Shown here in pieces: positions 1-10,470 of a stretch of DNA of 64,000 nucleotides. The notes under the pieces were generated by a model that saw only the letters and a program-made list of their open reading frames with translations, was not told the DNA's origin and searched no databases. The position numbers and the translations under genes were made by a program. Positions within the stretch are counted from its first letter, which is position 1, and each line of letters opens with the position of its first letter. The stretch is from Cryphonectria parasitica EP155 (taxonomy: Eukaryota > Ascomycota > Sordariomycetes > Diaporthales > Cryphonectriaceae): the NCBI RefSeq assembly GCF_011745365.1, contig NW_024468912.1, positions 1,240,001-1,304,000 on the forward strand. The letters are read 5' to 3'.

Positions 1-1
1 T

Positions 2-1025
2 GCGGATGCCATCACCAAGGCCCACCCGAAGGTCCAGGTCCGACTCCTGCAGCTCGACCTGGGCTCCCTCCAGGCCGTGCGAGAGGCCGCAGCGACCGTT
101 AACGGGTGGGACGACGTGCCTCAGATCGATGTCCTCGTCAACAATGCCGGGATCATGGCGGTGCCTAAGTATGCGCTCTCGCCAGATGGGTTCGAGATCA
201 CCTTTGCCACGAACCACCTGGGACATTTCCTCTTTACCAATCTGATCCTGGACAAGATTCTTGCTTCTAAGACGAAGCGGGTTGTGAGTGTCAGCAGTGA
301 AGGGCATCGTTTGAGTCCTATCCGGTGGGGGGATTACAACTTCCGCGTATGTCACGACAATCTTCTGTAATGATTGGAATCTTTTGGGCCATAATGCTGA
401 CACTAGAAACTTTGGGAAGAATGGCGAGACATTTGAGACATGGCGAGCCTATGGACAGTCAAAAACTGCTAACATGCTGTTCGCTCTGGCCCTTGCTGAG
501 AAACTGGGGACAACACGCGGTCTGTCGGCGTTCAGTGTACACCCCGGCGTGGTTCCGTCGAATCTGGGCAGGCACCTGGACTTCAGTCAAGATCAGGTCG
601 AACTAAGTGAGTTTCAAGATTGATTATTGCTTAACTTGTTATCTCGCGATATCCATCGTATTTGGATTGACACATGCATGACAGGAGCGGTGGATGCATC
701 CATGGGAAATCGGGAGGCTTGGGAGCCGTACAAGTACAAGACGGAGCAGGAGGGTGCGGCCACGCATGTCTATGCAGCGTTTGAGCCCACCTTGGCAGGC
801 AAGTATCCTCTCATGGTCACGTTTCATTTCGCTTGCATATCTTGGGAGGTGTGCAGATCTGGCTGACTGGCCCCGATAACAGACCAGAACGGCACCTACC
901 TGGAGGACTCGCACATTGCCGACCCCTGGGTCGAGACGGTGAAGCCATGGGCTACCAGTAATGTTGAAGCGCAGAGGTTGTGGAAGTTGACTGAGGAATT
1001 GATCGGACAGAAGTTCGAATATTAA
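2..1025 (+). CDS. Short-chain dehydrogenase/reductase, 5' truncated by window edge
   Basis: NAD(P)-dependent oxidoreductase of the retinol-dehydrogenase/WWOX-like SDR type; substrate unknown. Proposed exons are 2-346, 420-606, 685-798 and 883-1025. Visible SDR marks are the NNAG motif (VLVNNAGIM), the NHLGHF segment, the serine of the VVSVSSEGHR strand and the catalytic YGQSK (Tyr-x-x-x-Lys), followed by SVHPGVV. The N-terminal GxxxGxG cofactor loop lies outside the window. The first intron uses GTATGT with an acceptor at GGGAAG, which rebuilds the family spacing DYNFR-NGETFETWRAYGQSK. The last intron (799-882) starts GCAAGT, a GC..AG intron: the only in-frame GT alternative gives a stop. The family is certain; the substrate is not. 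Confidence 0.88.
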
Positions 1026-1625
1026 TTAGACGACGGGATTGTTAGGCCAAAGAGGTTGCTGGGATGTCAAGACGATGGCTATTTGTTGCTCTGCGAGGGT
1101 AGTCGCCTGTGTGTGTTGAAAAGTTCGCTCCACTCCATTCATTGAATACATGCTTGTATTGTATACACTTATTTTCAAGAGTTGAATTGGTCACTCTTTT
1201 GAAAGGCATGAAATGTTCTCTGAATCGAATCGTCACTGAGCACTCATGGAATCGGAGGTGCTGAAGAGAAGGCTGGTAGTAATTACGTAAAAGAATAATA
1301 TGGCGAATTATGCCGAGTGCTGAATTAACACAATGTGCAGTATAATGGTAGAAAATCAATTCTAACAGTAAGCAGGAAGGCGAAGGATATACTTCTCATC
1401 GCACTGTCGCTTACGATATGGGAGACTGTACCGTAGTAGGTTTCACTAACACGGAGCTAAAGCTCTCATTTATCTTATCGCCGGTCTGCGGACTCGCAGG
1501 TGGCAACCCGATCGGGAGGTCGTCATCGACAGTGCAAAATCATTCCATTCTTTCTTTCAAGCGAAGCTTCCGCGAGAAGCACCCTTTCTTACTATGCTCA
1601 AGGTGTCTCCTCTCCTCCAGACACC
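1026..1625. other. Intergenic, terminator/promoter side
   Basis: Between the dehydrogenase stop and the DUF1992 gene start. Moderately AT-rich; only short non-conserved reading frames are present. It presumably holds the 3' end of the dehydrogenase transcript and the promoter of the next gene; no specific motif could be supported. Confidence 0.5.
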
Positions 1626-3248
1626 ATGGCGCTCTCGCCCCGTGCTACAGAGCGCTGCTTGAGAACCCTCCAGCGTCGACCCCCTCGACTGACCCCCGCC
1701 TTCCTACACGCGACGCGAGCCTACTCAGAGAGCCACAGCCCAGCGAGTGCAGGCTCCAGCTCTACAAGAAAGCATGACGATGCCGACGCTACGAACACTC
1801 CCGCTTCCGCTCCAGAGCCAGGGCCCATGGCCCGCCGCCTCGAGGAGGCCACAGAAGAAGCCCTCTTCACGGGCGGCAGAGCAGGACGACGAGCAATCGA
1901 AGACGCAGGTTTCAACGAGGAGCTGAAGAACCGCCTGCTCAACAAGATCGCCGACGCCAAGTTTCAAGACGACCACGAGGAGGTACTGCGAGAGGCCGGC
2001 CTTGTGGGCAACGTGCCCGAAGCAGCGGGCCAGGGAACACGAGATATGGCCTCTGCGCAGCCATGGACAGGCCAGGAATCGCAGTCGGACGCCGTCTTGC
2101 GAATGCTGGAAGACGCACGTAAACCCTTGGCGCCGGGTCTGCGGGGCAAACCGAGGACACCCTCGCTGTCGAGCATACCGGTGGACATGCGTCTGAAGAA
2201 ACAGGCCTCTGTCAGTGCAGGGCGCAAGGCGGCGAACGCGAAAGAGGCGGCGAGTGTGTATACTGGCCTGGGCATGAAAGAGAAGGGTCGCGGCCTCAGC
2301 GACGAGGAGCGCGAGGCTATGAAGAAGGAGCTCAGAGACCGCTTCACGCCTGCTGCGCGGGCGCTGCCCAACACAATAGCAGGGCTTGCAGCGCTAGCCA
2401 ACGAGAGGATCGAGGACGCTATCGCGAGAGGGCAGTTTAAGGATATCCCACGCGGCAAGGGCGTCGAGCGCGACGCTCGGTCGGACAATCCTTTTATCGA
2501 CACCACGGAATACATAATGAACAAGATGATCAAGAAGCAGGACATCGTGCCGCCGTGGATAGAAAAGCAGCAGGAAGTGGTCAAGACGGCCAATGTCTTC
2601 AGGGCGCGGCTGCGAAATGACTGGAGGCGCCATGCGGCGAGGATGATTGCCAGCCATGGCGGGTCTCTCGAGGAGCAGATGAGGAGGGCGGAAGAGTACG
2701 GCCGGGCAGAAGAGGTACACAACCCGCGCCGGAGGAATTCGGACCAGGTGGCAGTGCCAACAAACTCTACAGACGACGTTGTCATGGTTGCCATGAGACA
2801 AGAAGCCTTGCCAGAGCCTCCAGAGCCTCCAGCGGCTGCCGGTGCGGACAATCCTCCAGCAGGAACTGTCGAGCCCCAAGTAACACTGGTGCGCCCTTTC
2901 AGGGACAAGTCGTGGGAATCCACAGAGCGGTCATACATGGAGTTGGCCATCGACAATCTCAACAAGCTGACGCGGGCGTACAACCTCATGGCTCCAGAGC
3001 TGGCCAAGAAGCCCTACTTCAACCTCGACCGAGAGCTGAAAGCATGCTTTGCCGATGTTGCGCCACAGCTTGCCAATGAGATCAAAGAGCGTGCTCGACG
3101 CCCAGAGAAGTCACTGCTCAATCAGGGCGGACACGAGGCTGGAAGTTTGTTGGACCGATTCGCCAGAGAGAGTCGATCCTCCAAGGTATATGACTCTAAG
3201 GCGCCTCATTATGGCTTCAAAGAGATGTGGAGAGACCTCTGGCAGTGA
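1626..3248 (+). CDS. Mitochondrial DNAJC28-like protein with DUF1992 domain
   Basis: 540 aa with no intron. The start at 1626 is chosen because the context ACACCATGG is strong and it opens an arginine-rich, acid-poor leader (MALSPRATERCLRTLQRR) typical of a mitochondrial targeting peptide; the frame is open further upstream but without these marks. The conserved DUF1992 (DnaJ homologue subfamily C member 28) block spans about residues 250-330: NTIAGLAALANERIEDAI, GQFKDIPRGKG, then NPFIDTTEYIMNKMIKKQDIVPPWIEKQQE. No J domain (HPD) is visible, as in fungal members. The C-terminus is a charged helical region. Known role of the family is poorly defined (a mitochondrial/Golgi co-chaperone-like protein in animals). 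Family assignment is firm. Confidence 0.88.
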   Translation: MALSPRATERCLRTLQRRPPRLTPAFLHATRAYSESHSPASAGSSSTRKHDDADATNTPASAPEPGPMARRLEEATEEALFTGGRAGRRAIEDAGFNEELKNRLLNKIADAKFQDDHEEVLREAGLVGNVPEAAGQGTRDMASAQPWTGQESQSDAVLRMLEDARKPLAPGLRGKPRTPSLSSIPVDMRLKKQASVSAGRKAANAKEAASVYTGLGMKEKGRGLSDEEREAMKKELRDRFTPAARALPNTIAGLAALANERIEDAIARGQFKDIPRGKGVERDARSDNPFIDTTEYIMNKMIKKQDIVPPWIEKQQEVVKTANVFRARLRNDWRRHAARMIASHGGSLEEQMRRAEEYGRAEEVHNPRRRNSDQVAVPTNSTDDVVMVAMRQEALPEPPEPPAAAGADNPPAGTVEPQVTLVRPFRDKSWESTERSYMELAIDNLNKLTRAYNLMAPELAKKPYFNLDRELKACFADVAPQLANEIKERARRPEKSLLNQGGHEAGSLLDRFARESRSSKVYDSKAPHYGFKEMWRDLWQ

Positions 3249-3297
3249 CTTCTCGTGTCTATTGTCGTTGAAAAGGATGGATCCCGATGAATTCTAA

Positions 3298-3358
3298 TAA
3301 TCTATCCATCTATCCATCTATCCATCTACCTATCTACCCATCTATTTATCTATTTAGT
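3298..3358. repeat. Degenerate (CTAT/CATC)n microsatellite
   Basis: A run of tetranucleotide units (tctatccatctatccatc and variants) begins about 50 bp after the DUF1992 gene stop, in the tail-to-tail interval with the FAD hydroxylase. Low-complexity 3' flanking repeat. Confidence 0.8.
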
Positions 3359-3477
3359 AACCTGCTAACTCAAAAGCAATCTCGGTCCATGCCACAACCA
3401 CCAACCAATCTTACGCGATGCAGGTGATTTATGTTTCTACTTTGGTCCTCCTGCTATGTCGTCGCAACATGCATGGC

Positions 3478-4314
3478 TCATGACAGCGACAGAACCTTGC
3501 GCATGACCTTGTCGAGTTTGGCTTCCGTGTCCGTCACCATCTCTTTCGACCTCCAGGCGACAAACCGATCGGGGCGCACCAGCACACATCCATCCTCTTC
3601 AACCTCCCTACGCCGCGCCCAGTCAAAGTACACATCCTCCCAGTCCTGCTTCCAGCCGATCGAGTACGCCTTGATCTCCACGCCAAGTGCCTTGCCAACC
3701 TTGTCAGCCGCAGTCTTCCACGCCTCGCCACCGGGCCCGGTGAGCAGGCAGAATCTTCTGTGGCCTGCAAGATCAATTGTCGAGATCTTGTCTTCTGGTA
3801 TCCGCTTGTTCAGCCATGCATGGGGCAGCCGCTTGCCCGGGTACGTGCTGATCACGAGCTGTTTGACCGGGTCTTCAGGCGGAGGTAGAGGCGCGGGCTC
3901 GTCCTCCAGGTACACAGCATCCGAGGCGTACAGCTGATTCATCTCGACCCCCAATCCATGAAACTCGGACGACGTGTTCTCGATGCCTCTCTGAAACTCC
4001 TGCCGCTTCTTGCGTCCTGCTGGGCCCGGGTCGTCAAACTCCTGCAGTATCTTCTTCCGCACCTCCTTGTCGGGCTCCATCATGCCGATGGTTTGGATCC
4101 AGGGCATGTGATCTCGTAGGCCCTGGTTTGCTCGCGTAATGACGTCTCTGCCTACAGGCTGGCGCTCTGGGCTGAACGACTCGAGCAGCTTGGGGCCTGC
4201 CTTGCCCGTCTCCACATACGCGATCTTCCAAGCGAGGTTGAAGGCATCTTGTATGCAGGTGTTTGAGCCCAGACCATTAAATGGTGGATGACGATGCGTG
4301 GCATCTCCGAAGCA

Positions 4315-4346
<32 letters not shown>

Positions 4347-5351
4347 TTCTCGGTCGTTAGATGTATTCCCCCTCCCTCTCATCATCGCTGTACTTATGGG
4401 CTGTACTTACACGTTGCCGTCAGAGTAATACTCGGCCACAATCTCGTTGATCCACCACTTGCTGATGTCCAGGATCTCAGCATCCACCGAGTCATCTCCA
4501 ATAAGCTCCTTGACCCGCGGGAGGCACTCCTCGTAGGTGGGGCTGAACTGGTCGACAGAAAGATCTGCCCCAGGGATAGGCAAGCAGATGAACATCCACT
4601 CATTCCACGGCTTGACCATCCTGAACAGCGCCGCCCAGCACCACGGCGGGTAGTCGTTCTCGGGCGTGAAGACCCAGTGCAGGTTTCCGGTGCGGTTCGA
4701 GATCAGATGCGACATGTCGGCCTTGACCAAAACATTCAGCGCCAGACCCTGGCCGGGCTTCTTCACCAGAGGCAGGCCCAGCTGCCGGACCACCTCACTC
4801 CTGGCTCCGTCGCAGCCAAAGAGATACTTGGACTGGATCTTGTACCGCAGACCCGAGACGCCGTCCTCGACCTCGCTGATGATCACATCTGGCTGGGGCC
4901 GCACAAACGACACCAGCCGGGTGTGGAACCGCACCGCCCACCCCTTGTGCGCCGCCCTCGTCGTGAGGATGGGCTCCAGCGCCGTCTGCGGCAGGTCGAC
5001 GTGGCCACAGGGGCTGGCGGCATCGTAGTCGCCCATGCGCTGCGGGTCGTTGCCCCAGCTGTACGCGCGCGCAAACTCCTCGCCCGCCATGGTGCGGCAC
5101 CACCGCGTGTGCGTCATGTTGTCGCCGCTGGTCGAGGCGGCGCGGCATGCGCCCTCCAGGTCGATGTCGCGCAGGCACTCGAGGCCGGCCATGTTGGTGA
5201 TGTGGGCGCGCGGCGTGTCGGCGGTGCCTGGGGCGGCGGCGATCATGATGCCCTTGAGGCCATGGTCGCCTAAGAAGCAGGCCAGTGAAGCGCCTGCAGG
5301 ACCTGCGCCGACGATCAAGAAAGGGGTTTTGACGATTGTGTCGTCGCTCAT
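3478..5351 (-). CDS. FAD-dependent aromatic hydroxylase (phenol/chlorophenol monooxygenase family)
   Basis: 593 aa in two exons (5351-4411 and 4318-3478). The N-terminus has the Rossmann dinucleotide motif FLIVGAGPAGASLACFLG (GxGxxG). The second FAD motif is CFGDATHRHPPFNGLGSN at the start of exon 2, and DG is present in LFGCDGARSEVVRQLGL. The C-terminal third carries the thioredoxin-like dimerisation fold of phenol hydroxylases (PGKRLPHAWL ... RFCLLTGPGG ... VLVRPDRFVAWR). The nearest recognised type is the TfdB/PheA group, which ortho-hydroxylates phenols with NADPH and O2; the actual substrate is unknown. The intron (4319-4410) ends in a pure CA dinucleotide repeat that directly forms the acceptor AG. 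Tail-to-tail with the DUF1992 gene. Confidence 0.92.
4320..4346. repeat. (TG/CA)13 microsatellite at a 3' splice site
   Basis: About 13 TG units on the plus strand, which read as CA repeats on the coding strand of the FAD hydroxylase and occupy the last quarter of its intron, ending in the acceptor CAG. Confidence 0.92.
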
Positions 5352-6597
5352 GATGGGAATGAGGGAGGAGGGATGAGCGGTGTGGGTGCTGGAGGAGCAG
5401 GGTATGTTGCAGGAGTGACGGCAGAGAAAAGAGGGGTTGCCTGAATTATTGTTCTATGGGATCTTGAGGTCTATTGTTTCATTGTTTATACAGTATCTTA
5501 CGTGTGCTCGCCAAGGCGGATCATATATGTGGCAGTCTCCAAAGTTTCGACGGGTCATGACTAGCCAGGATTTGATTACGAAATGATTATCTAGAGATTA
5601 GAGAGACTTTTTAGACGCAGGAGGACTGTGATTTAGGTTTTGGGTTACAGTCCCCATAACGTCCTTCAAGGGCACTTATTCGTCCATAGCGTCACGGACC
5701 CTCCGGGTTTACAGAGCACGAAACGACCCGGTGCGGATTTACACACAAATTGGTTATCAGGTGTGCAAGTATCCGGTGGGTCCTGTACAGCTTCCAAGCG
5801 CCCGACAGCCCGCCCTCGGAGACAAGCCTGGACCGCGGAATACCAGAACGTTGCGCAGAGCTATTATTGCCTACACAGAATTGCTACTTGGGTGAGGGGC
5901 CGCAAGGCTGGCAGCTGGGGCCACTATGGGCACTCTTACAGCATGGCGGGCCGAAGCGTGGGGGCCGCTGCAGACTAAACATCGTCAAGCTTTTCTCGGC
6001 CAGGCTGTGCCCAGGCTTCATCTGAAACCCCCCCCCCTTTCCTCGCATCTTACTTTGTGACCATTGTCCCCCACGACCTCCTGTAAACACAGCGAGTCAC
6101 CCCCACCACATTGCCGTGTCGAACACGCGCACGGCAAAGTCATTCGGTTGGTTGGCAGCAGAAGCTGGCCTCTGTAGCGTACATTATTGTGTTCTTGTCT
6201 CGGTTGGCAATCTGGGGCCAGATTGAATACAGATTTTTTGCGCGCCAGCCAAACAATTGGGTGGAATTCATCGACACAGCGCACACCCTGTGAACATGTT
6301 GTGCCTCCATTGCAGAGGGTGTACTTTGCTCAGGTTCGACTTGTGCCACGAGGTGCTGCTCATGGCCGGGTGAGTTTGGATCTAGGCATATTTATATACT
6401 GGCAATCTGTCACATCGTACCTTGTCTGATTAATTTTTTACAATACCATGCTGTCTCTCGTTTCCATCCATCTATTGTGGGAGTTCTAATAATCGTTCAA
6501 GTCTATCAATTGACCAATCTTCCCTTGATTAGAGATTACCCTGTTTTGCTATCCCACCCCCCCTTTCTTTTCTTCACCCGCCGAAACAGGAAGGAAA
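5352..6597. other. Intergenic region, divergent promoters
   Basis: Lies between the starts of the FAD hydroxylase (minus) and the transposon-split membrane protein (plus). Contains an 8-9 base C tract near 6030 and a CT-rich stretch near 6555-6580 just before the membrane protein ATG. Short reading frames here show no family signature. No gene is supported. Confidence 0.5.
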
Positions 6598-6775
6598 ATG
6601 ACTACACGTATGTCAGATGTTGCCGAACGGTCATACTCGAAAAAGCTTGCTATCATGTTCTTCAATTTTGGACTTGGGGTTGTGTGCGCAGCCGGGCAGC
6701 ATGTGTTCTTCTCGCAGCTGGAAGGCAAAACACCACCCGATACATCATGGAGCCTGTGGGGCTTCCCACCTTGTA

Positions 6776-6837
6776 AGTCAAAGCCCCCCCTTGTTGGCAC
6801 CCCCCCCTTATTAGCACCCCTGAACGGCTACACCGCC
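6776..6837 (+). repeat. Left terminal inverted repeat of the transposon
   Basis: Begins AGTCAAAGC followed by 7-C and 8-C tracts and ends ACACCGCC. It matches the reverse complement of 8572-8633 at 61 of 62 positions; the mismatch is at 6829. Confidence 0.95.
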
Positions 6838-7057
6838 CACCTATATATACATTATTTTATATACATTTCTCTTCCTATTCACCCACTACGATACAGTCCT
6901 CCTCGTCAGTAGGTAATTCGACATCGCTCTCTTCATCCTGACTATCGGCATTCCCATTTACCGCGTTTTGAGCCCTCTGTATATCTTCAATATCTGCAAA
7001 CCTCGAATTTGGACTTGTATCAACCCTCCTTCTTTTAGTTAGCTTTCTAGCCTCAGC

Positions 7058-8491
7058 CTAGCTTTCCAATGCGTCAATCTTCTCCAGGGCTCTAGCCAGT
7101 TCGACATCTCTCTCATTGAATGCTTTGCATATCTTCCTGAAGAGTATCCGTTGTGTTGGGGCTAATGAAAGCTGATGCCGATTCTTCTGTATCTGGTGGT
7201 ATAGATCTTTGCCTTTGTGAGGAGTTGAAATGATAGCTGATGGGCTTGAGGAGGCTTTCTGGGTAAGCTGAGGTGCTTTTGATGCTGTTGAACTTGAATT
7301 TGCCGTAGTCTGAATGTGCTGAGGGGTGTTCTCGAGGAGAAGAAGGCTCAAGAGTAGCTTGAAGGATCTGACAGGCCATAAACCAGAAGCTTTCCACCCT
7401 AACTTGATATTCTGACTAGAAAGACCTTCCAAACGAGCCTCGTGATAATTCTTGAGGAATAAACGCTTGCCTAGCACTGTTGAATCCCCCCACTGGCTCG
7501 TATAACTGACTTTTCGTCTGTATGCCCTCTTGAGAGACGAGAAGACCCCTAGGTCGAGGGGTTGAAGCACGTAAGAGGTATGAGGAGGCAGGTAAATCAA
7601 TCAGATGTTGTTTTGATAGCATTTCCACATAAACTCGTCAGTTGTATGGCTGCCGTGGCCATCCAGGACTAATAGTCTGGCCTCTGAGGGGTCTGCTGGC
7701 TTGCTGCCTGGGATGAAGATCTTTTCCAGCTATTCAAGTGCTACAGCATTATCAGTCCATCCGTTCTTTGTAGCTGTAAACTGCCAGCCCTCGAGAGAGT
7801 CCAAGAGGAGAGGAAACCACTGTTGTTGAACTGTTTTCCCTTTGAAAATCACTAGAGGAAGAAGATGGGCTCCTGTAGCAGAGATACACTCGAGGAAAGA
7901 AGTCCAGGACCTCGACCCAGGCTCTTTTCGATGGATTGAATGTGAAGAAGAGCTACCGAGGACTAATCCATTCTCTCCTTGGCCCTCAACTATCCCAGCC
8001 TCATCCATATTCCAACGATTAGCTGGCTTGATAGCTTGAACTTGAGGAAGATCAAAAAGACGGAACCAAGGCTGTATTACCTCTGTTGTAGCTCCATTGA
8101 TCCGTTCAGAGGCAATCCGTCGATTCTTTCGAACGTGTATCTCTGGATTTCTCTTCAAAAAGCCCTCAGTCCACCTCTTTCCCAGCCCTTGAGGGTCTTT
8201 CTGGACCTCGAGGATCCTCTGAGCAAAGTGCTTGAGTTCAGAGTGGCTAGGTGGGAGCCCTAGGCTTTCCTGGACGAGAATCCATTCAGCCAACTGCTTT
8301 TCCTGAGTAAAAGAGAGCCTTTGCTGGTGTTGATGGGCTGTTTGATGCGATTCTCTTCCTGCCAGACGTTGTTGAAGAGTGGACCTTGGAATGCTGTACT
8401 CTCGTGAGGCCTGTTTCTGTGACAAGCCTTTCCCGATAGCCTCGATGGCCTGGGCAAGCTCAAATTCGGTATACGGCTTCTTCTTAGGCAT
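7058..8491 (-). pseudogene. Fot1/pogo transposase with two in-frame stops
   Basis: Reads as 477 codons in one frame with stops at 7730-7732 (TAG) and 7601-7603 (TGA). The N-terminus has a psq-type helix-turn-helix (KKKPYTEFELAQAIEAI ... SQKQASREYSIPRSTLQQRL), then a CENP-B/Tc5-type second HTH (EKQLAEWILVQESLGLPPS ... GKRWTEGFLKRNP). The DDE catalytic core follows: first Asp in RWNMDEAGI (about residue 163), second in LLVLDGHGSHTT just after the first stop, and third in LPPHTSYVLQPLDLGVF just after the second stop. The C-terminal tail has a helical, charged end. All three catalytic positions remain, so only the two nonsense changes disable it. The TAG stands where a tryptophan codon (TGG) would fit; the origin of the TGA is not clear. 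Confidence 0.93.
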
Positions 8492-8571
8492 GTCGAAGTC
8501 CTGTAGAAAGATGAAGTTAATTGAATAAGAATTGGCTGAGAAATGTTTATAAAAGTAGAGGTGGTGGAAAT

Positions 8572-8633
8572 GGCGGTGTGGCCGTTCAGGGGTGCTAATA
8601 AGGGGGGGGTGCCAACAAGGGGGGGCTTTGACT
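8572..8633 (-). repeat. Right terminal inverted repeat of the transposon
   Basis: Reverse complement of 6776-6837 with a single mismatch; lies 80 bp upstream of the transposase ATG and is followed by the duplicated TA at 8634-8635. Confidence 0.95.
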
Positions 8634-10470
8634 TATGTCCAAGCAGCAAGCCAATACTGCTCTCGGGAACACGCTGGCATTTCTGGCCAAAGCATTTCTG
8701 GCCTTTGCTATCGCGGCTGCACACGAGCAGATCAGCTGGTGGGCCATCAGGAAACATCCCACCAAAATGGATCACATCGACTCTCTGTTTGCATCTCGGG
8801 ACAGCGTGCCAAATGCACTGGATGCTAGATTGTGGTGGAAGATGCCATTGCCAACTTTTTTCCTTCTCGCATTCTGGTAGGCACTTGCTCTCTTGGAGAT
8901 ACATGTTCAGCAGTGCATCTCAAGCCCCTCAACCCCCTTTACCCATTTAATTATATATACAAGATAATGCTGATTATTATCCTAGGCTGCTTTCTCTCGC
9001 ACCACTTATCACACCGTCAACTCTAACGATCGAGACCCACCTCGTCAATACCACAATAAATCGATTCGTGCCCCAGATTGACTTTGCGAGCATGAATTTT
9101 GCAACTTTTACCTTCGGTGAATCTCCAGCTGGTTCTTTCGGTACGGAACTGTTCATAAAGTACACAGGCCCTCAAACCCCTGTCCAAAAAGCTGTTCAAG
9201 GTTCTATCCTTTCGAGCTCAATATTGTCGATCCCCGCCTCTTCGCCGAATTCAACGTGGAGTCTTCAATTGATAACAGCCCAGTTTTGCGGAGCAGTACA
9301 ATCGTGCTTGAATGCAGACTGCAAAACGTATCTTACGAGGCCGATTTTCATAATGAAAACGGAGCACAGGATGTCGTCCTCAACGTCTCACCCCCGTTGA
9401 ATAATGTGTCCTGTATACTAATGGACTATATAGCCTGGAATTCAACGACAAACTTCGCCAGTTCTAACTTTAGTAAATCTGATATTGAGGTGTTTGCTTA
9501 TCAGGCGGTCCTTGATGCATTTGCGTCTATGGTCAGTGGGGCGATTTACATGCTCGAAGCTAGAAAAGACGATATTCCTTGGGACCAAACTGTGGTAGAA
9601 ACCTCTAGTAAGTATACCCAAAAGCTTTGTTGCCTGTATCTATGTTGCTATGTTTTATGTCAGCTACAAGGTCACTTCTCATTCTTAGGACAGACTCCTC
9701 AACCACAAAACCAATGTGCACCACTACTTACTTGATGCGTCGTCAATAGCTGACTCTAGCTTGTGCAGTGCTGCTGACACCTCTGGCACAAGCTGAAGAG
9801 TTATGTGGCTTTTTGACCATAATCACACAATATGAACCTATAAACTATATACCCCAGGCCGGTACTGGGGACAGCGTATCCCAGATTCAGACCACCAACT
9901 CCACCATGGCCAGTCTGACTGAGGAAATGTTTCGCAATGCTACTATAAGTTTAATGGCCGAGTCTGCTCTGAAGTAGGTATTCTTAGTCCCACTCGGGAA
10001 ACTTAAACTGGAGTGCTAATAATACTGCGTATTGGTGATATAGCCCGAACTATTCCTCGCCGTACGCCCCCTCAGCAAACGTCAGCGTGACAGAATGGAC
10101 CGCGAAGCCGGTCTACCAGTACAATGCGAGCACTCTTTGGATAGTATATGGGATCGCTATCGGCCTATCATTCCTGAGCGTAATATCAGGGACCATTGTC
10201 GTGGTGATCTCGAGAGCTTCATACAGCAGTCAGTTCTCTACGATTTTAAGAGTCTCTCACCATGTGGAATTGCCAGCCCAAGTAGAGCCTCGGGATGCAA
10301 GCGGAAAGTACCCCCTCCCTAAATACCTACAGGACGCAGTGCTCCAGTTCCCTCCTGAGAACAATACGAAGGCGTCCAGCTCAAGCCCCAGCCAGCAGGA
10401 ACGCGACCTTGTCCAGATCCCGCTGCTGTGGCGCAGGCGCAACGATTCATCACCAGAACCCAGATTTTGA

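Larger units (their letters stand above)
6776..8633 (-). mobile_element. Fot1/pogo-type (Tc1-mariner superfamily) DNA transposon, complete ends
   Basis: 1858 bp, bounded by 62-bp terminal inverted repeats with one mismatch and flanked by a TA duplication (6774-6775 and 8634-8635), the target-site signature of Tc1/mariner/pogo elements. It carries one transposase gene on the minus strand. It interrupts a membrane protein gene whose reading frame continues on both sides. The near-identical TIRs suggest recent insertion, while two stop codons in the transposase show this copy cannot move by itself. Confidence 0.95.
6598..10470 (+). pseudogene. Fungal multi-pass membrane protein gene split by a transposon
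   Basis: The remnants read as one fungal protein family often annotated loosely as 'formylmethionine deformylase-like'. Part 1 (6598-6773) holds a first membrane helix (KLAIMFFNFGLGVVCAAGQHVFF). A DNA transposon sits at 6776-8633. Part 2 resumes at 8636 in the same frame with helices AFLAKAFLAFAIAAAH and TFFLLAFW-LLSLAPLITP across an intron (8877-8985). Later parts have N-glycosylation-rich luminal sequence, introns 9608-9759 and 9974-10043, and a last helix (TLWIVYGIAIGLSFLSVISG) before a short cytoplasmic tail ending at 10470. Between about 9262 and 9310 the conserved sequence changes frame with no credible intron, a second lesion. The order matches the family; the function is unknown. It was probably functional before the insertion. 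Confidence 0.72.

Noticed and set aside
346..406. Intron acceptor at CACTAG (406) in the dehydrogenase
   Set aside because: It is out of phase with the strong GTATGT donor; acceptor GGGAAG at 419 restores conserved spacing.
1500..1625. Longer upstream start for the DUF1992 protein
   Set aside because: The upstream extension lacks an ATG of good context and would mask the mitochondrial leader that begins at 1626.
4281..5273. 330-aa plus-strand open frame
   Set aside because: Shadow of the FAD hydroxylase on the other strand; composition and codon pattern are non-natural.
6776..8633. Strong repeat-induced point mutation in the transposon
   Set aside because: Only two nonsense changes and high TIR identity; base composition not strongly AT-shifted.
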